Source: Micromonospora echinospora (GTDB lineage Bacteria > Actinomycetota > Actinomycetes > Mycobacteriales > Micromonosporaceae). Taken from it: 64,000 bases of DNA. The stretch lies in the NCBI RefSeq assembly GCF_900091495.1, contig NZ_LT607413.1, positions 1,488,001 to 1,552,000 on the forward strand, written 5' to 3'. This document shows, in pieces, positions 15,926 to 23,028 of this stretch; positions within the stretch are counted from its first letter, which is position 1, and every line of letters starts with the position of its first letter. A model generated the notes under the pieces. It had not been told where the DNA came from and searched no databases. It saw only the letters and a program-made list of their open reading frames with translations. A program made the position numbers and the translations under genes.

Positions 15926-17899
15926 CTACCGGGGCGCTCCCACGGCGGAGGGCAGCAGGTCCACGTCGGCGCGGTCCACGAACATGATCCGGTGACCGAA
16001 CTGGATCTGCACATACTGCTTCTCACCCCGGATCACCGTCCAGTCGCCCGGGGTCGAGCCGTCGAAGGTGGACGACCGGTAGTACTCGCTGGGCAGCACG
16101 TTGCCGACGGCGTACCGCTGACCGGCGGAGAGGGTGTACTGGAGCGGCGAGATCGTCTGGTACGGCACGCCGGCCGGGTAGGCCGCCTCCTCCGGGTACG
16201 CCCGCCCGTAGACCGGGATCGTCGCCTTCCCCGGCTTGGGCGTGGCGACCAGGCCGACGGTCCACTTCCCGGTCGGCGCGTCGGCCGGGTTGTGGAACCA
16301 CGCCTTCTGGCCGAGGTACCAGATCGCCGTCCAGTCACCCTGCCGGTCCGCGACCGCGTACGTCTGGCCGGTCGACGCCCGCGCGCCGTAGTCGGAGATG
16401 TGCATGGTGTTCGGCGTGCCGTCCGGACGCAGGGCGATGTCGTTCACCAGCGGTGCGTCCTGGCTGGGAGCGTTGCGCAGGATCACTGCGGAGGATCCGC
16501 GTGACGGGCACGGCACCCCGGCGGTGACACAACCGGTGAAGGCCGGCCGGTTGGTGGCGAAGTCCGGCTCGATCCGGACCAGGCCGGTCCGGTGCGTCCC
16601 GGTGTTGATCTCCGGTGCCTTCATCAGCTCGAAGTAGTGGTCCCAGTCCCAGTACGGCCCCGGATCCCAGTGCATGCCGCGCACGTTCGCCGCGACCGTG
16701 CCGGGGACGTTGTCGTGGCCGATGATGTGGTTCCGGTCCATCGGGATGCCGAGCCGCGTGGCCAGGTGCCGCACCAGCTTCGCCGAGGTCCGGTACATCG
16801 CCTCGGTGTACCAGGTGCCCTGGGCGGCGAAGCCCTCGTGCTCCAGACCGATGGCCTTGGCGTTGACGTACCAGTTGCCGGCGTGCCAGGCGACGTCCTT
16901 GCTCTTCACGTGCTGGGCGATGTGCCCGTCGACCGAGCGCAGCGTGTAGTTCCAGCTCACGTAGGTCGGGTCCTGCACCATCCGCACCGTGCCCGCGTAG
17001 CTGCCCTCGGTGTCGTGGATGACGATGTACTCGATCTTCTGCCGGCCGGGCCGGTCCGAGCGGTCGTGGTTGCCGTAGTCGCCGCCACCCAGCTCCTGGT
17101 ACGGGGCCGGGATCCACTCGCAGGAAATGTCGTCCGGGCACTCCAGGCCGTCCGGGCGGGCCAGCTTGCGCAGCCCGAGCTTGTCCAGCCAGGACGTCGC
17201 CGGGACCAGGTCCGCGTGCGGGGCCAGGGTGACCCGCTGACCGTCGTCGGTGGTCCGGTCCGCACCCTCGCGGATCGTCCGGTACACCTCGTTGGCGAAG
17301 GCCGCCGCCGCGTCCGCGCTGTCCGCGCCGGCATAGCGGGCCACCGCGCCGTACCAGGCGGCCGGGTCGCTCGCGCTCCCGGTCGGACCGGCCAGTTCCC
17401 GCTGATACGACGCGAGCAGCGCCGCCCCGCCCCGGATGTTGGCGGTCGGCTCGCCACGCAGCGCCTGCTCACTGCTGCCGGTGAGGACGGCGGCGGCGTC
17501 GAGGGTCTGCAACGACCCGGCCGGCGGTGCGTCCCCGCCCGAGTCGACCTTGCGTGCCGGACGCGAGTCGTCGCCGCGTGGGTCCTCGTCGTCGTCGTGG
17601 TGGTTGCCCCCCGGCAGGGACACCACGTACGCGGCGTCGGTCAGGTGCATGGGGCCGTAGCCGCCACTGGTGCTGGGCGTGCCGGCGTTGGTGTCCCACC
17701 GGGACTGCAGGTAGGAGACGCCGAGCAGCACGCTCTCCGGTACGCCGTACTCCGCCGCCGCGGCGGCGTACTGCTGCTGCCGGCTGCCGGACGGGTCGGC
17801 GGCGGCCGGGGTGGTGGTGAGGGGGACGATCGCCGTGGCAGCGGCCACGACGGCCGCGAGCAGGATGCGTCTGCTCGTCGGGGACGTCACGCTGGGCAT
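15926..17899 (-). CDS. Secreted N-acetylmuramoyl-L-alanine amidase (Amidase_2) with C-terminal SH3-like modules
   Basis: A 657-residue exported cell-wall hydrolase. The signal peptide ends near TTTPAAADPSG. Residues 35-215 are a lysozyme-like/helical region (AAAAAEYGVPESVLLGVSYLQ) with an acidic His-rich insert. The zinc amidase domain spans about 285-430, with YIVIHDTEG, LEHEGF and IIGHDNVPG carrying the expected His ligands. Two wall-binding-like modules follow (WTAIWYLGQKAWFHNP and WTVIRGEKQYVQIQFGHR). GGGAGG precedes ATG 17899. It probably cleaves the amide bond between MurNAc and the stem peptide. Confidence 0.9.
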   Translation of the reverse strand: MPSVTSPTSRRILLAAVVAAATAIVPLTTTPAAADPSGSRQQQYAAAAAEYGVPESVLLGVSYLQSRWDTNAGTPSTSGGYGPMHLTDAAYVVSLPGGNHHDDDEDPRGDDSRPARKVDSGGDAPPAGSLQTLDAAAVLTGSSEQALRGEPTANIRGGAALLASYQRELAGPTGSASDPAAWYGAVARYAGADSADAAAAFANEVYRTIREGADRTTDDGQRVTLAPHADLVPATSWLDKLGLRKLARPDGLECPDDISCEWIPAPYQELGGGDYGNHDRSDRPGRQKIEYIVIHDTEGSYAGTVRMVQDPTYVSWNYTLRSVDGHIAQHVKSKDVAWHAGNWYVNAKAIGLEHEGFAAQGTWYTEAMYRTSAKLVRHLATRLGIPMDRNHIIGHDNVPGTVAANVRGMHWDPGPYWDWDHYFELMKAPEINTGTHRTGLVRIEPDFATNRPAFTGCVTAGVPCPSRGSSAVILRNAPSQDAPLVNDIALRPDGTPNTMHISDYGARASTGQTYAVADRQGDWTAIWYLGQKAWFHNPADAPTGKWTVGLVATPKPGKATIPVYGRAYPEEAAYPAGVPYQTISPLQYTLSAGQRYAVGNVLPSEYYRSSTFDGSTPGDWTVIRGEKQYVQIQFGHRIMFVDRADVDLLPSAVGAPR

Positions 17900-18123
17900 C
17901 GGGCCTCCCGATCGTATTGATGGCTCCGAGGCCCACCCTTACCCGACGATCGGCTGAGGTCAATACCCTTCGGTGCGTCGCCTCCTAACGAAAGAAAGCT
18001 TCAGCGGTACGGCCGGACGGCCATCAGCCCTTGCGTCGGCACCGGTCACGGCGGCTCCGCAGCAAGGACTCCGGCCTACAAGCCACTGGCCGGGCGCACG
18101 GCGGCAGCTGCGATCATCCACGC

Positions 18124-18423
18124 ATGCCCCTGTCGGCCAGCCAGCTTCTGACCAAAGCCCTTCACCTGCTCGATCGCGGCGACATCGAGGGAGGGGAGAC
18201 CCTGCTACGCCAGGCAGCCGGGTCATCCGCCGAGACGGCCGACAGCGTGACGGCGGTGACCGCCCTGTGCTGCCTGGGTGAGCTGCTGGTCCAGCAGGGC
18301 CGGCGGACGGAGGCCGTCGAGACGCTCCGGTCCTGTCTCGCCGTGCCGCTGCCAGACGACCTCGCGGAGGTGTGCGCCGCCGAACGGGCGACGGCACGGC
18401 AACATCTCGCCGACCTTGCCTGA
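18124..18423 (+). CDS. Small TPR-like helical protein
   Basis: A 99-residue all-helical frame from ATG 18124. The pattern LLTKALHLLDRGDIEGGETLL, then ALCCLGELLVQQGRRTEAVE is two to three TPR-like helical hairpins. The ribosome-binding site is weak, and the frame is open a further 93 nt upstream. It starts a stretch of small poorly conserved genes next to the integrated-element remnants. Function unknown. Confidence 0.55.
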   Translation: MPLSASQLLTKALHLLDRGDIEGGETLLRQAAGSSAETADSVTAVTALCCLGELLVQQGRRTEAVETLRSCLAVPLPDDLAEVCAAERATARQHLADLA

Positions 18424-18621
18424 CCGCCGACGTCAAGTTACCCGTGGCGGAGCTGCGTATGCTGCCCTCCAGCAACGGCAACGCTTCTCGCCAGTGCACG
18501 CCAAGCCCCCATTACCCGCCGGCCACCTGCGACCCAGCCGTGGGCCGTCGCCAACGGGGGCCGGAACGACATACTGATCGTCGGTCCAGCCGCGCGCTAG
18601 CGAAGAGGGTAGGTCATAGCG

Positions 18622-18933
18622 GTGCGCCAGAAGAAAGCTCTGCCGCTACGTCACACCAGGGCGTACCGCCTCCTCGTATGGGCTTTTCGCTGCCATCCGG
18701 TTGCCCTGGTGCTGGGCGGGCTGACGATGACGTCGACGCTTGTTGACGTTCCGGCCTTGACAGCCGCGCTGGCCGGCTGCACGGTGGCCGTCATGCTTCC
18801 CGGCGTGGTTCTCGCGCTCACCGGCATGATCATGTTGTATGCAGGTGGGCTGATGCCGCAGGACCTGACCCGTCGGCAGGCGATGGCAGGCATGCTGTGG
18901 CGAGACGTGGTGAAACCTCTAACGCGGCCCTGA
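18622..18933 (+). CDS. Small two-TM membrane protein
   Basis: A 103-residue frame from GTG 18622. A basic N-terminus is followed by two hydrophobic segments, HPVALVLGGLTMTSTLVDV (approximate) and TVAVMLPGVVLALTGMIMLY, and an amphipathic end. A purine-rich AGAGGGTAGG lies about 14 nt upstream. It resembles small membrane proteins of integrative plasmid modules only in general form. No specific family is recognised. Confidence 0.5.
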   Translation: MRQKKALPLRHTRAYRLLVWAFRCHPVALVLGGLTMTSTLVDVPALTAALAGCTVAVMLPGVVLALTGMIMLYAGGLMPQDLTRRQAMAGMLWRDVVKPLTRP

Positions 18934-18970
18934 TCACTCCGAGCCAGCCACGACTCGTCACTCCGCCTGC

Positions 18971-19140
18971 GCCGTCGACGGCCGGGACGCCGAGGTCGCC
19001 CGACACCTCGACGTGAGCCGGGCGAAGGTGGTCGGACAGGCGGCGAACGGAAGCCCTGGGAACCGGATCAGTAATCGGTGGTAAAGGCTGTGGCCTGGTG
19101 CCCCCGGCAGGATTCGAACCTGCGACACACGGTTTAGGAA
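18971..19140 (+). repeat. Left copy of duplicated element end, including att core
   Basis: This 170-bp stretch is a diverged copy of 20690-20869. The right-hand 45 bp (19096-19140) are identical to the tRNA-Arg 3' part. The left 125 bp are partly similar, and their plus-strand frame keeps the same peptide, AVDGRDAEVA(R/Q)HLDVSR. The differences fall mainly in third codon positions. That pattern suggests the end of a short HTH-like coding region linked to each att site. Confidence 0.7.
19096..19140 (-). repeat. Duplicate tRNA-Arg 3' segment (att site)
   Basis: 45 bp identical to positions 20825-20869, the 3' half of tRNA-Arg(CCT) including CCA, T-arm and part of the anticodon arm. Sequence then departs from tRNA at the anticodon stem, so no functional tRNA is encoded. 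This is the signature of site-specific integration into a tRNA 3' end. Confidence 0.88.
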
Positions 19141-19324
19141 GTGTGGACACAGGCGAAAGTCGCTCGGCAACAGCCTGGCTTGACCTGCGTCACGCTGCCG
19201 GCAGCCACGCCCTGGAGCTAACCGCCGTTGACCGCCGTCGCCCATCCCAACGGGCACGCAACGGGCACGCAACGGGCACGTGCCGAGCCGGTCACCCGGG
19301 TCCTCCAGGTCGCCGGCTCTGCTC

Positions 19325-19606
19325 CTAGCTCTCGTACAGCGGCGGGCCTACTCGGTCTGCTGCTTGCGCCGCCTCGTCCAGCCAAGCAGCGATGCCGCGA
19401 GCTTCATTGGGATTGAGCAGGATCGTCGCGACACCGGACTGGTCCTGCGGCACCACTTGGAAGAAGCCCCCGGGCACGCGGATCGTAAGCGTCACGGCTC
19501 CACACACCTGGTCACCGCGTGGCATAGCGGCGGCTCGGACCGATGCCGTGCTGCCGGAGAGGACGCCATCGGCGTTCTCCCACACCGTCTGTGGCTGGGT
19601 AGTCAT
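19325..19606 (-). CDS. Hypothetical 93-aa protein, probably leaderless
   Basis: A 93-residue frame from ATG 19606, with a mixed alpha/beta pattern (VCGAVTLTIRVPGGFFQVV, then VATILLNPNEARGIAAWLDE). The C-terminal half looks like actinobacterial small proteins that end in an amphipathic helix, LNPxEARxxAAWLxEAA. A perfect TATAAT box (minus strand, 19613-19618) stands only 6 nt before the ATG, as in leaderless actinobacterial transcripts. It lies inside the remnant element. Function unknown. Confidence 0.65.
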   Translation of the reverse strand: MTTQPQTVWENADGVLSGSTASVRAAAMPRGDQVCGAVTLTIRVPGGFFQVVPQDQSGVATILLNPNEARGIAAWLDEAAQAADRVGPPLYES

Positions 19607-19612
19607 CGGCGC

Positions 19613-19618
19613 ATTATA
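19613..19618 (-). promoter_or_regulatory. TATAAT -10 box, leaderless gene
   Basis: Perfect TATAAT on the minus strand, 6 nt upstream of the ATG at 19606. No good -35 box is seen at 17 bp. The spacing implies transcription starting at or near the start codon. Confidence 0.5.
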
Positions 19619-19935
19619 TGTTCGCGTCTATCGGCGTTGCCCCGTTGCCTGAAGCCCATCTCTGTCGAAGATCCCCGCCGGAGGCATCGGTTTTGGCTAC
19701 CTGGCGCAGTCCGCAACATCGGGCCGGCGCGCCGGCCGATGCCGGCGCTTGCGCCGCCAGCAGGCCGAGCGCGGCCGGCCTGCGGGCCGCTTGCGGGCCG
19801 CCTTGATTCTTGAGAGGTCAATTCGGCAACAGGTCACAGGAAGCGTTCCGAGGCGACCAGCCCGGCATCAGACAACACCGCCTCAGCCTCGTCTGTCTGC
19901 TGAAACTGCTCGGCAAACGCTACCTATCGAGGACA

Positions 19936-19957
19936 ACTTGTCCCGGCTGGGACAAGT
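19936..19957. promoter_or_regulatory. 22-bp palindrome upstream of HTH pseudogene
   Basis: ACTTGTCCC-ggct-GGGACAAGT: perfect 9-bp arms ending 16 bp before the ATG at 19974. A third GGGACA-like half site (CGGGACATGG) overlaps the start codon. This is a strong candidate operator for the HTH protein encoded immediately downstream. Confidence 0.6.
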
Positions 19958-19973
19958 GATGTATCGCCGGGAC

Positions 19974-20335
19974 ATGGGCAAGCGCCAGCGTCGACGTGAG
20001 CGGCAGACACCCCCGGACGCGTCCGAGACGCCGATCTCCGCAGAGGGCCGCTCGTTCACCGCTGGGCGATACCGCTACGACCTGCTTCCAGCGCCAGACC
20101 TGCCCGAGCACGAACGTGCAGCGGCCGTAGGCAAGATTGCGGGTTTGGGGCTGAGCGTCGTCGGCTGCTTCGGGAGTTGGAGCAGGTTGATGAGGTGCTA
20201 CGTCCCCGCGTCCAGCACGCGGTAGCCGTCGGGGTGCCCTACCGGCGCATCGCAGAGCTGACCGGCTACTCCCGCTCAGCGATCAGCCGCTGGGGCCCGC
20301 CAGCCAACGGTAGTCACGAGTTGACTGCCACATAG
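19974..20335 (+). pseudogene. Frameshifted HTH regulator of the integrated element
   Basis: The first frame, from ATG 19974, reads MGKRQRRRERQ and continues with SFTAGRYRYDLLPAPDLPEH, then loses sense after KIAGLG. The shifted frame resumes as ERRRLLRELEQVDEVLRPRV and ends with PYRRIAELTGYSRSAISRWG, a convincing C-terminal helix-turn-helix, stopping at 20335. The switch point is near 20150-20160 and needs a single-base indel. Without the shift the protein would be about 119 residues, similar in plan to small actinobacterial element regulators. Confidence 0.65.
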
Positions 20336-20341
20336 AGAAGT

Positions 20342-20374
20342 GGGGCCACGGTCCGCTGCAACGGACGTGACCCC
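20342..20374. terminator. Stem-loop between HTH pseudogene and 62-aa ORF
   Basis: GGGGCCACGGTCCG can pair with CGGACGTGACCCC, with one mismatch and one bulge, around a short loop. It lies 6 bp after the HTH stop and just ahead of the ribosome-binding site of the next small gene, so it is either a terminator or a leader hairpin. Confidence 0.45.
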
Positions 20375-20400
20375 GTGACCGATTCGAAGGAGTCCAAGCC

Positions 20401-20589
20401 ATGTCGGATCAGCCATCCACCATTCTGGTCGAGACCGAGGAGGGTTGGCAGACCTGGTTGGTATGTACCGCCTGCTCAGGTCACGGCGGACGCAACGAGT
20501 GGGTGTTCGTGTCGCTGGGGACGACGACCGAGGTCAACGCTCGAGTCCCCTATGGAACGTGCAGGGCTATGGGCGGTCGTCGCCCTTGA
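20401..20589 (+). CDS. Small Cys-containing protein (62 aa) of the element remnant
   Basis: ATG 20401 with AAGGAG 8-9 nt upstream opens a 62-residue frame. It contains WQTWLVCTACSGHGGRNEWV, a CxxCxGxG pattern like half of a DnaJ-type zinc repeat, then a beta-rich stretch ending in CRAMGGRRP. Good ribosome-binding site, otherwise no recognised family. It lies between the HTH pseudogene and the tRNA. Confidence 0.55.
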   Translation: MSDQPSTILVETEEGWQTWLVCTACSGHGGRNEWVFVSLGTTTEVNARVPYGTCRAMGGRRP

Positions 20590-20689
20590 CGTCTCGGACC
20601 GGGTCGATCTGCGGGCCGTCCTCGGTGGTGGCCGGTGACTGCTAGCATGACCCGACACGTCCCCGCCCCGGAAACCGGGAACTGGCGGT

Positions 20690-20869
20690 GCCGTCGACGG
20701 CCGAGACGCTGAGGTCGCCCAGCACCTGGACGTGAGCCGGTCGAAGGTCGCCAAGCGATCGGGCACGCAGCGGACACGCAAGCCCCGGAAGCCGGAGCAA
20801 TGATCGGTGATCAAGGCTGTGAGCTGGTGCCCCCGGCAGGATTCGAACCTGCGACACACGGTTTAGGAA
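20690..20869 (+). repeat. Right copy of duplicated element end, overlapping tRNA-Arg
   Basis: Pairs with 18971-19140. The 135 bp left of the tRNA encode the same short peptide as the left copy, ending in a TGA at 20801-20803, and the 45-bp core is the tRNA 3' end itself. Two such ends in direct orientation indicate tandem integration of related elements or internal deletion of one larger element. Confidence 0.68.
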
Positions 20870-20900
20870 ACCGATGCTCTATCCCCTGAGCTACGAGGGC
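20825..20900 (-). tRNA. tRNA-Arg(CCT)
   Basis: 76 nt including the encoded CCA. The acceptor stem pairs GCCCTCG with CGGGGGC (one T-G wobble), the anticodon loop is TTCCTAA (anticodon CCT), and the T-arm has the GGTTCGAATCC consensus. The gene is intact: the integration that duplicated its 3' 45 bp restored it. tRNA genes with this anticodon are common att sites for actinobacterial integrative elements. Confidence 0.95.
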
Positions 20901-21156
20901 GCGAGTGCCCAGTCTAGCGACCAGCGGGTTCACCTGGGGTGGCAGGGAGTGGCCCCCGTTCGCCCACGTCACCCGGACCCCTGTTCGCCCAGCCCAGGAC
21001 CACACCCCGAGCACACGAATCCCCGTTTGCGACCGACGGCACCCTGGGGTGATGCGTGTGGGCACGGGCTGACCCGGGTTGGCATCCGCTGGAGAGCACA
21101 CACCGCGCACATCAGGCGAGATCTGGCGTGTCGCCCTTAGAGGCCGGTTCGTTAGG

Positions 21157-21564
21157 TTAGGTCCGTTTCGGGGTGAGGGTGAACACTCCGGGTTGGTTCT
21201 CGGTCAGGACGTGATGCTTGACCATGCGTTTGAGCTTCGCGCGGGCGCTCTCGACGTGTTTCGGGATGGGGTCGACGCCGAGGGCGAGGCAGATGTCCTT
21301 GGCCCGCATGCCGGTGGTCGTGGTGTCGAGGACCGTCAGGATCTGCTGGTAGGGGGCGCTGGCTATCGTCGGGTCATCGGCGGTGAACTCGGCGGCGGTG
21401 AGGATGCGCAGCGTGGTGCGGGTGACCTTCAGGTCAGCCAGCTCGCCCTCGATGCGGGCGAGGTCGGCGGTGAGGGCGGTGATCTGCTCGCGTAGCCGGT
21501 CGGCGGCCTGATCGGCGGTGGCTTCGCGTGCGGTGATCAGGTCGAGGATTACGGCGAGGTTCAC
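21157..21564 (-). CDS. IS-encoded accessory protein (coiled coil plus winged-helix-like)
   Basis: A 135-residue frame from GTG 21564, whose start overlaps the transposase stop (GTGA). The N-terminal third is a coiled coil (ATADQAADRLREQITALTAD), and the C-terminal half looks like a winged helix (MRAKDICLALGVDPIPKHVE, then LKRMVKHHVLTENQPGVF). The overlap means it is translated with the transposase. Accessory ORFs are not part of the classical IS5 plan, so a DNA-binding or regulatory role is only inferred. Confidence 0.7.
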   Translation of the reverse strand: MNLAVILDLITAREATADQAADRLREQITALTADLARIEGELADLKVTRTTLRILTAAEFTADDPTIASAPYQQILTVLDTTTTGMRAKDICLALGVDPIPKHVESARAKLKRMVKHHVLTENQPGVFTLTPKRT

Positions 21565-22391
21565 CGGTGTCGCCAGGACGGTGTGCTGGTGCCGGTCAGC
21601 CGGCGCACGATGGTGACCATCGACGCCCACAACGTTCGTGACACGGCCGATTCCGGGCGGCTCTCGTACTCGCGCACGAGCCGGCGGTGCAGCATCAACG
21701 TGCCGTAGGTCTGCTCGACGATCCACCGCTTGCGTACTGGCACGAACCCGGGTCGGGTGTCGGATCGTTTGACGACCTCGACGTCGACCCCGAGGACGGC
21801 GCCGTGCAGCGCGAGGTCCTGCTTGAACCCGGCGTCGACCCACGCCCGGGTGACCGTCGGGGCGCGCTCGACGACTGTGTCGAGCAGTCGGATGCCGATG
21901 GCGTTGTCGGTGACCGAGGCGGCGGTCACCACGACCGCGATGACCAGACCGAGGGTGTCCACGGCCAGGGCGCGCTTGCGGCCGGACACCTTCTTGCCGG
22001 CGTCCTTGCCGGTCGTGGCGGCCGGGACATGGTTCGCCGCCCGGACCGACTGGCTGTCCAACACGACCGCGGTCGGATCCTCGGTCCGGCCGGCCTTCTC
22101 CCTGGCCTGGCAGCGCAGCAGATCATGGATCGCCTGGTCGGTGCCGTCGTCCCGCCACAGGGCGAAGTAGTAGTAGGTCGCGGACTTCGGCGGCAGGTCG
22201 TGCGGCAGGTACGCCCACTGACAGCCGGTCCGGTTCTGGTAGAGGATCGCGTTCACGATCTCCCGCAGGTCGTAGTCACCCTGATGCCCCGACACCGAGA
22301 CCCGCTTGGCCTTCCACGCCCGCAGGAACGGCCCGATCAACGCCCACTGCGCGTCGGTGACATCGCTGGGGTACGGCTTCCGATCACCCAT
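21561..22391 (-). CDS. IS5-family DDE transposase
   Basis: A 276-residue transposase. The N-terminal DNA-binding part is followed by the catalytic DDE domain: first Asp in VVLDSQSVRAA, second in WVDAGFK, and the Glu in RRLVREYESRPES. The segment GRKRALAVDTLGLVIAVVVT is the family hallmark after the first Asp. It is intact and flanked by matching inverted repeats. Confidence 0.92.
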   Translation of the reverse strand: MGDRKPYPSDVTDAQWALIGPFLRAWKAKRVSVSGHQGDYDLREIVNAILYQNRTGCQWAYLPHDLPPKSATYYYFALWRDDGTDQAIHDLLRCQAREKAGRTEDPTAVVLDSQSVRAANHVPAATTGKDAGKKVSGRKRALAVDTLGLVIAVVVTAASVTDNAIGIRLLDTVVERAPTVTRAWVDAGFKQDLALHGAVLGVDVEVVKRSDTRPGFVPVRKRWIVEQTYGTLMLHRRLVREYESRPESAVSRTLWASMVTIVRRLTGTSTPSWRHR

Positions 22392-22614
22392 GAACGGCCT
22401 AACGCCACTACCGCCCGACGGTCACGACCAGGATTCACATTCCCCGACATCGAGAGACCGCTATCCGTGGCGAACCCGCTGAAGGACCCTCAACCGGACG
22501 CAAAGCATAGATCAAATCAAAAGCCCTCGAACCGGCCTCTTACACCGACTCGCGAGCCGCAGGCCGGCAGGAACGGGCCTTGGCGACAACCTCCCGCAGG
22601 CGTCGAACGCCGGC

Positions 22615-22788
22615 TCAGGGCACTACGCGGACCCCGGGCCAGCGCTCGGCGGGGGAATCGCGGGCTAGGAGAGGTTCAGGCGGGCCGATCTCCAACTCAC
22701 GGTAGTCGTGATCAATCAGCCCGCAGATCTTGCCTTGGCGCACCAGGCCCGCTGGCAGGTGGGAGCCGGCAGGCTGGACCGACCACAC
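22615..22788 (-). CDS. Small hypothetical protein (57 aa)
   Basis: GTG 22788 with GGGAG 8 nt upstream opens a 57-residue frame ending at 22615. The sequence VRQGKICGLIDHDYRELEIG is strongly protein-like (ordered hydrophobic/charged alternation). The rest ends ERWPGVRVVP. It sits alone in the 630-bp gap between the insertion sequence and the lectin gene. No family recognised. Confidence 0.5.
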   Translation of the reverse strand: MWSVQPAGSHLPAGLVRQGKICGLIDHDYRELEIGPPEPLLARDSPAERWPGVRVVP

Positions 22789-23028
22789 AGGTCAAACTCC
22801 CTAGCGTGACCATTTTGCCACTTTGTGCATCATGGGCGGCGGCATCATCGATCTTCGATGGGCTGCCGATCGCTCGGCGTCGGCGGCACGTCAGGACACA
22901 AAGCCATGCACCGCCATCACGGTTGCGCTCACGGGGAGGTCCACAATGAATCAGTCCTGCATGCACGTCTGCCAACACGTCCCTAGATCGATCGACGGCA
23001 GTGGAGAGTTGCGCGCTAGGAGCATGGG

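Larger units (their letters stand above)
21140..22539. mobile_element. Complete IS5-type insertion sequence, 1400 bp
   Basis: GAGGCCGGTTCG at 21140-21151 is repeated inverted at 22528-22539 (12/12). TTA flanks both ends (21137-21139 and 22540-22542), a 3-bp target duplication of the TNA type seen in IS5-family groups. The element holds a 276-aa transposase and a 135-aa second ORF, both on the minus strand. All reading frames are open, so it may be recently active. It is inserted 236 bp from the tRNA-Arg gene. Confidence 0.88.

Noticed and set aside
19096..19160. Second tRNA-Arg gene
   Set aside because: The match stops at the anticodon stem; the 5' half of the tRNA is missing, so it is an att-site fragment.
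20401..20589. DnaJ-type zinc-finger protein
   Set aside because: Only one CxxCxGxG unit is present; DnaJ has four, and no J domain exists.
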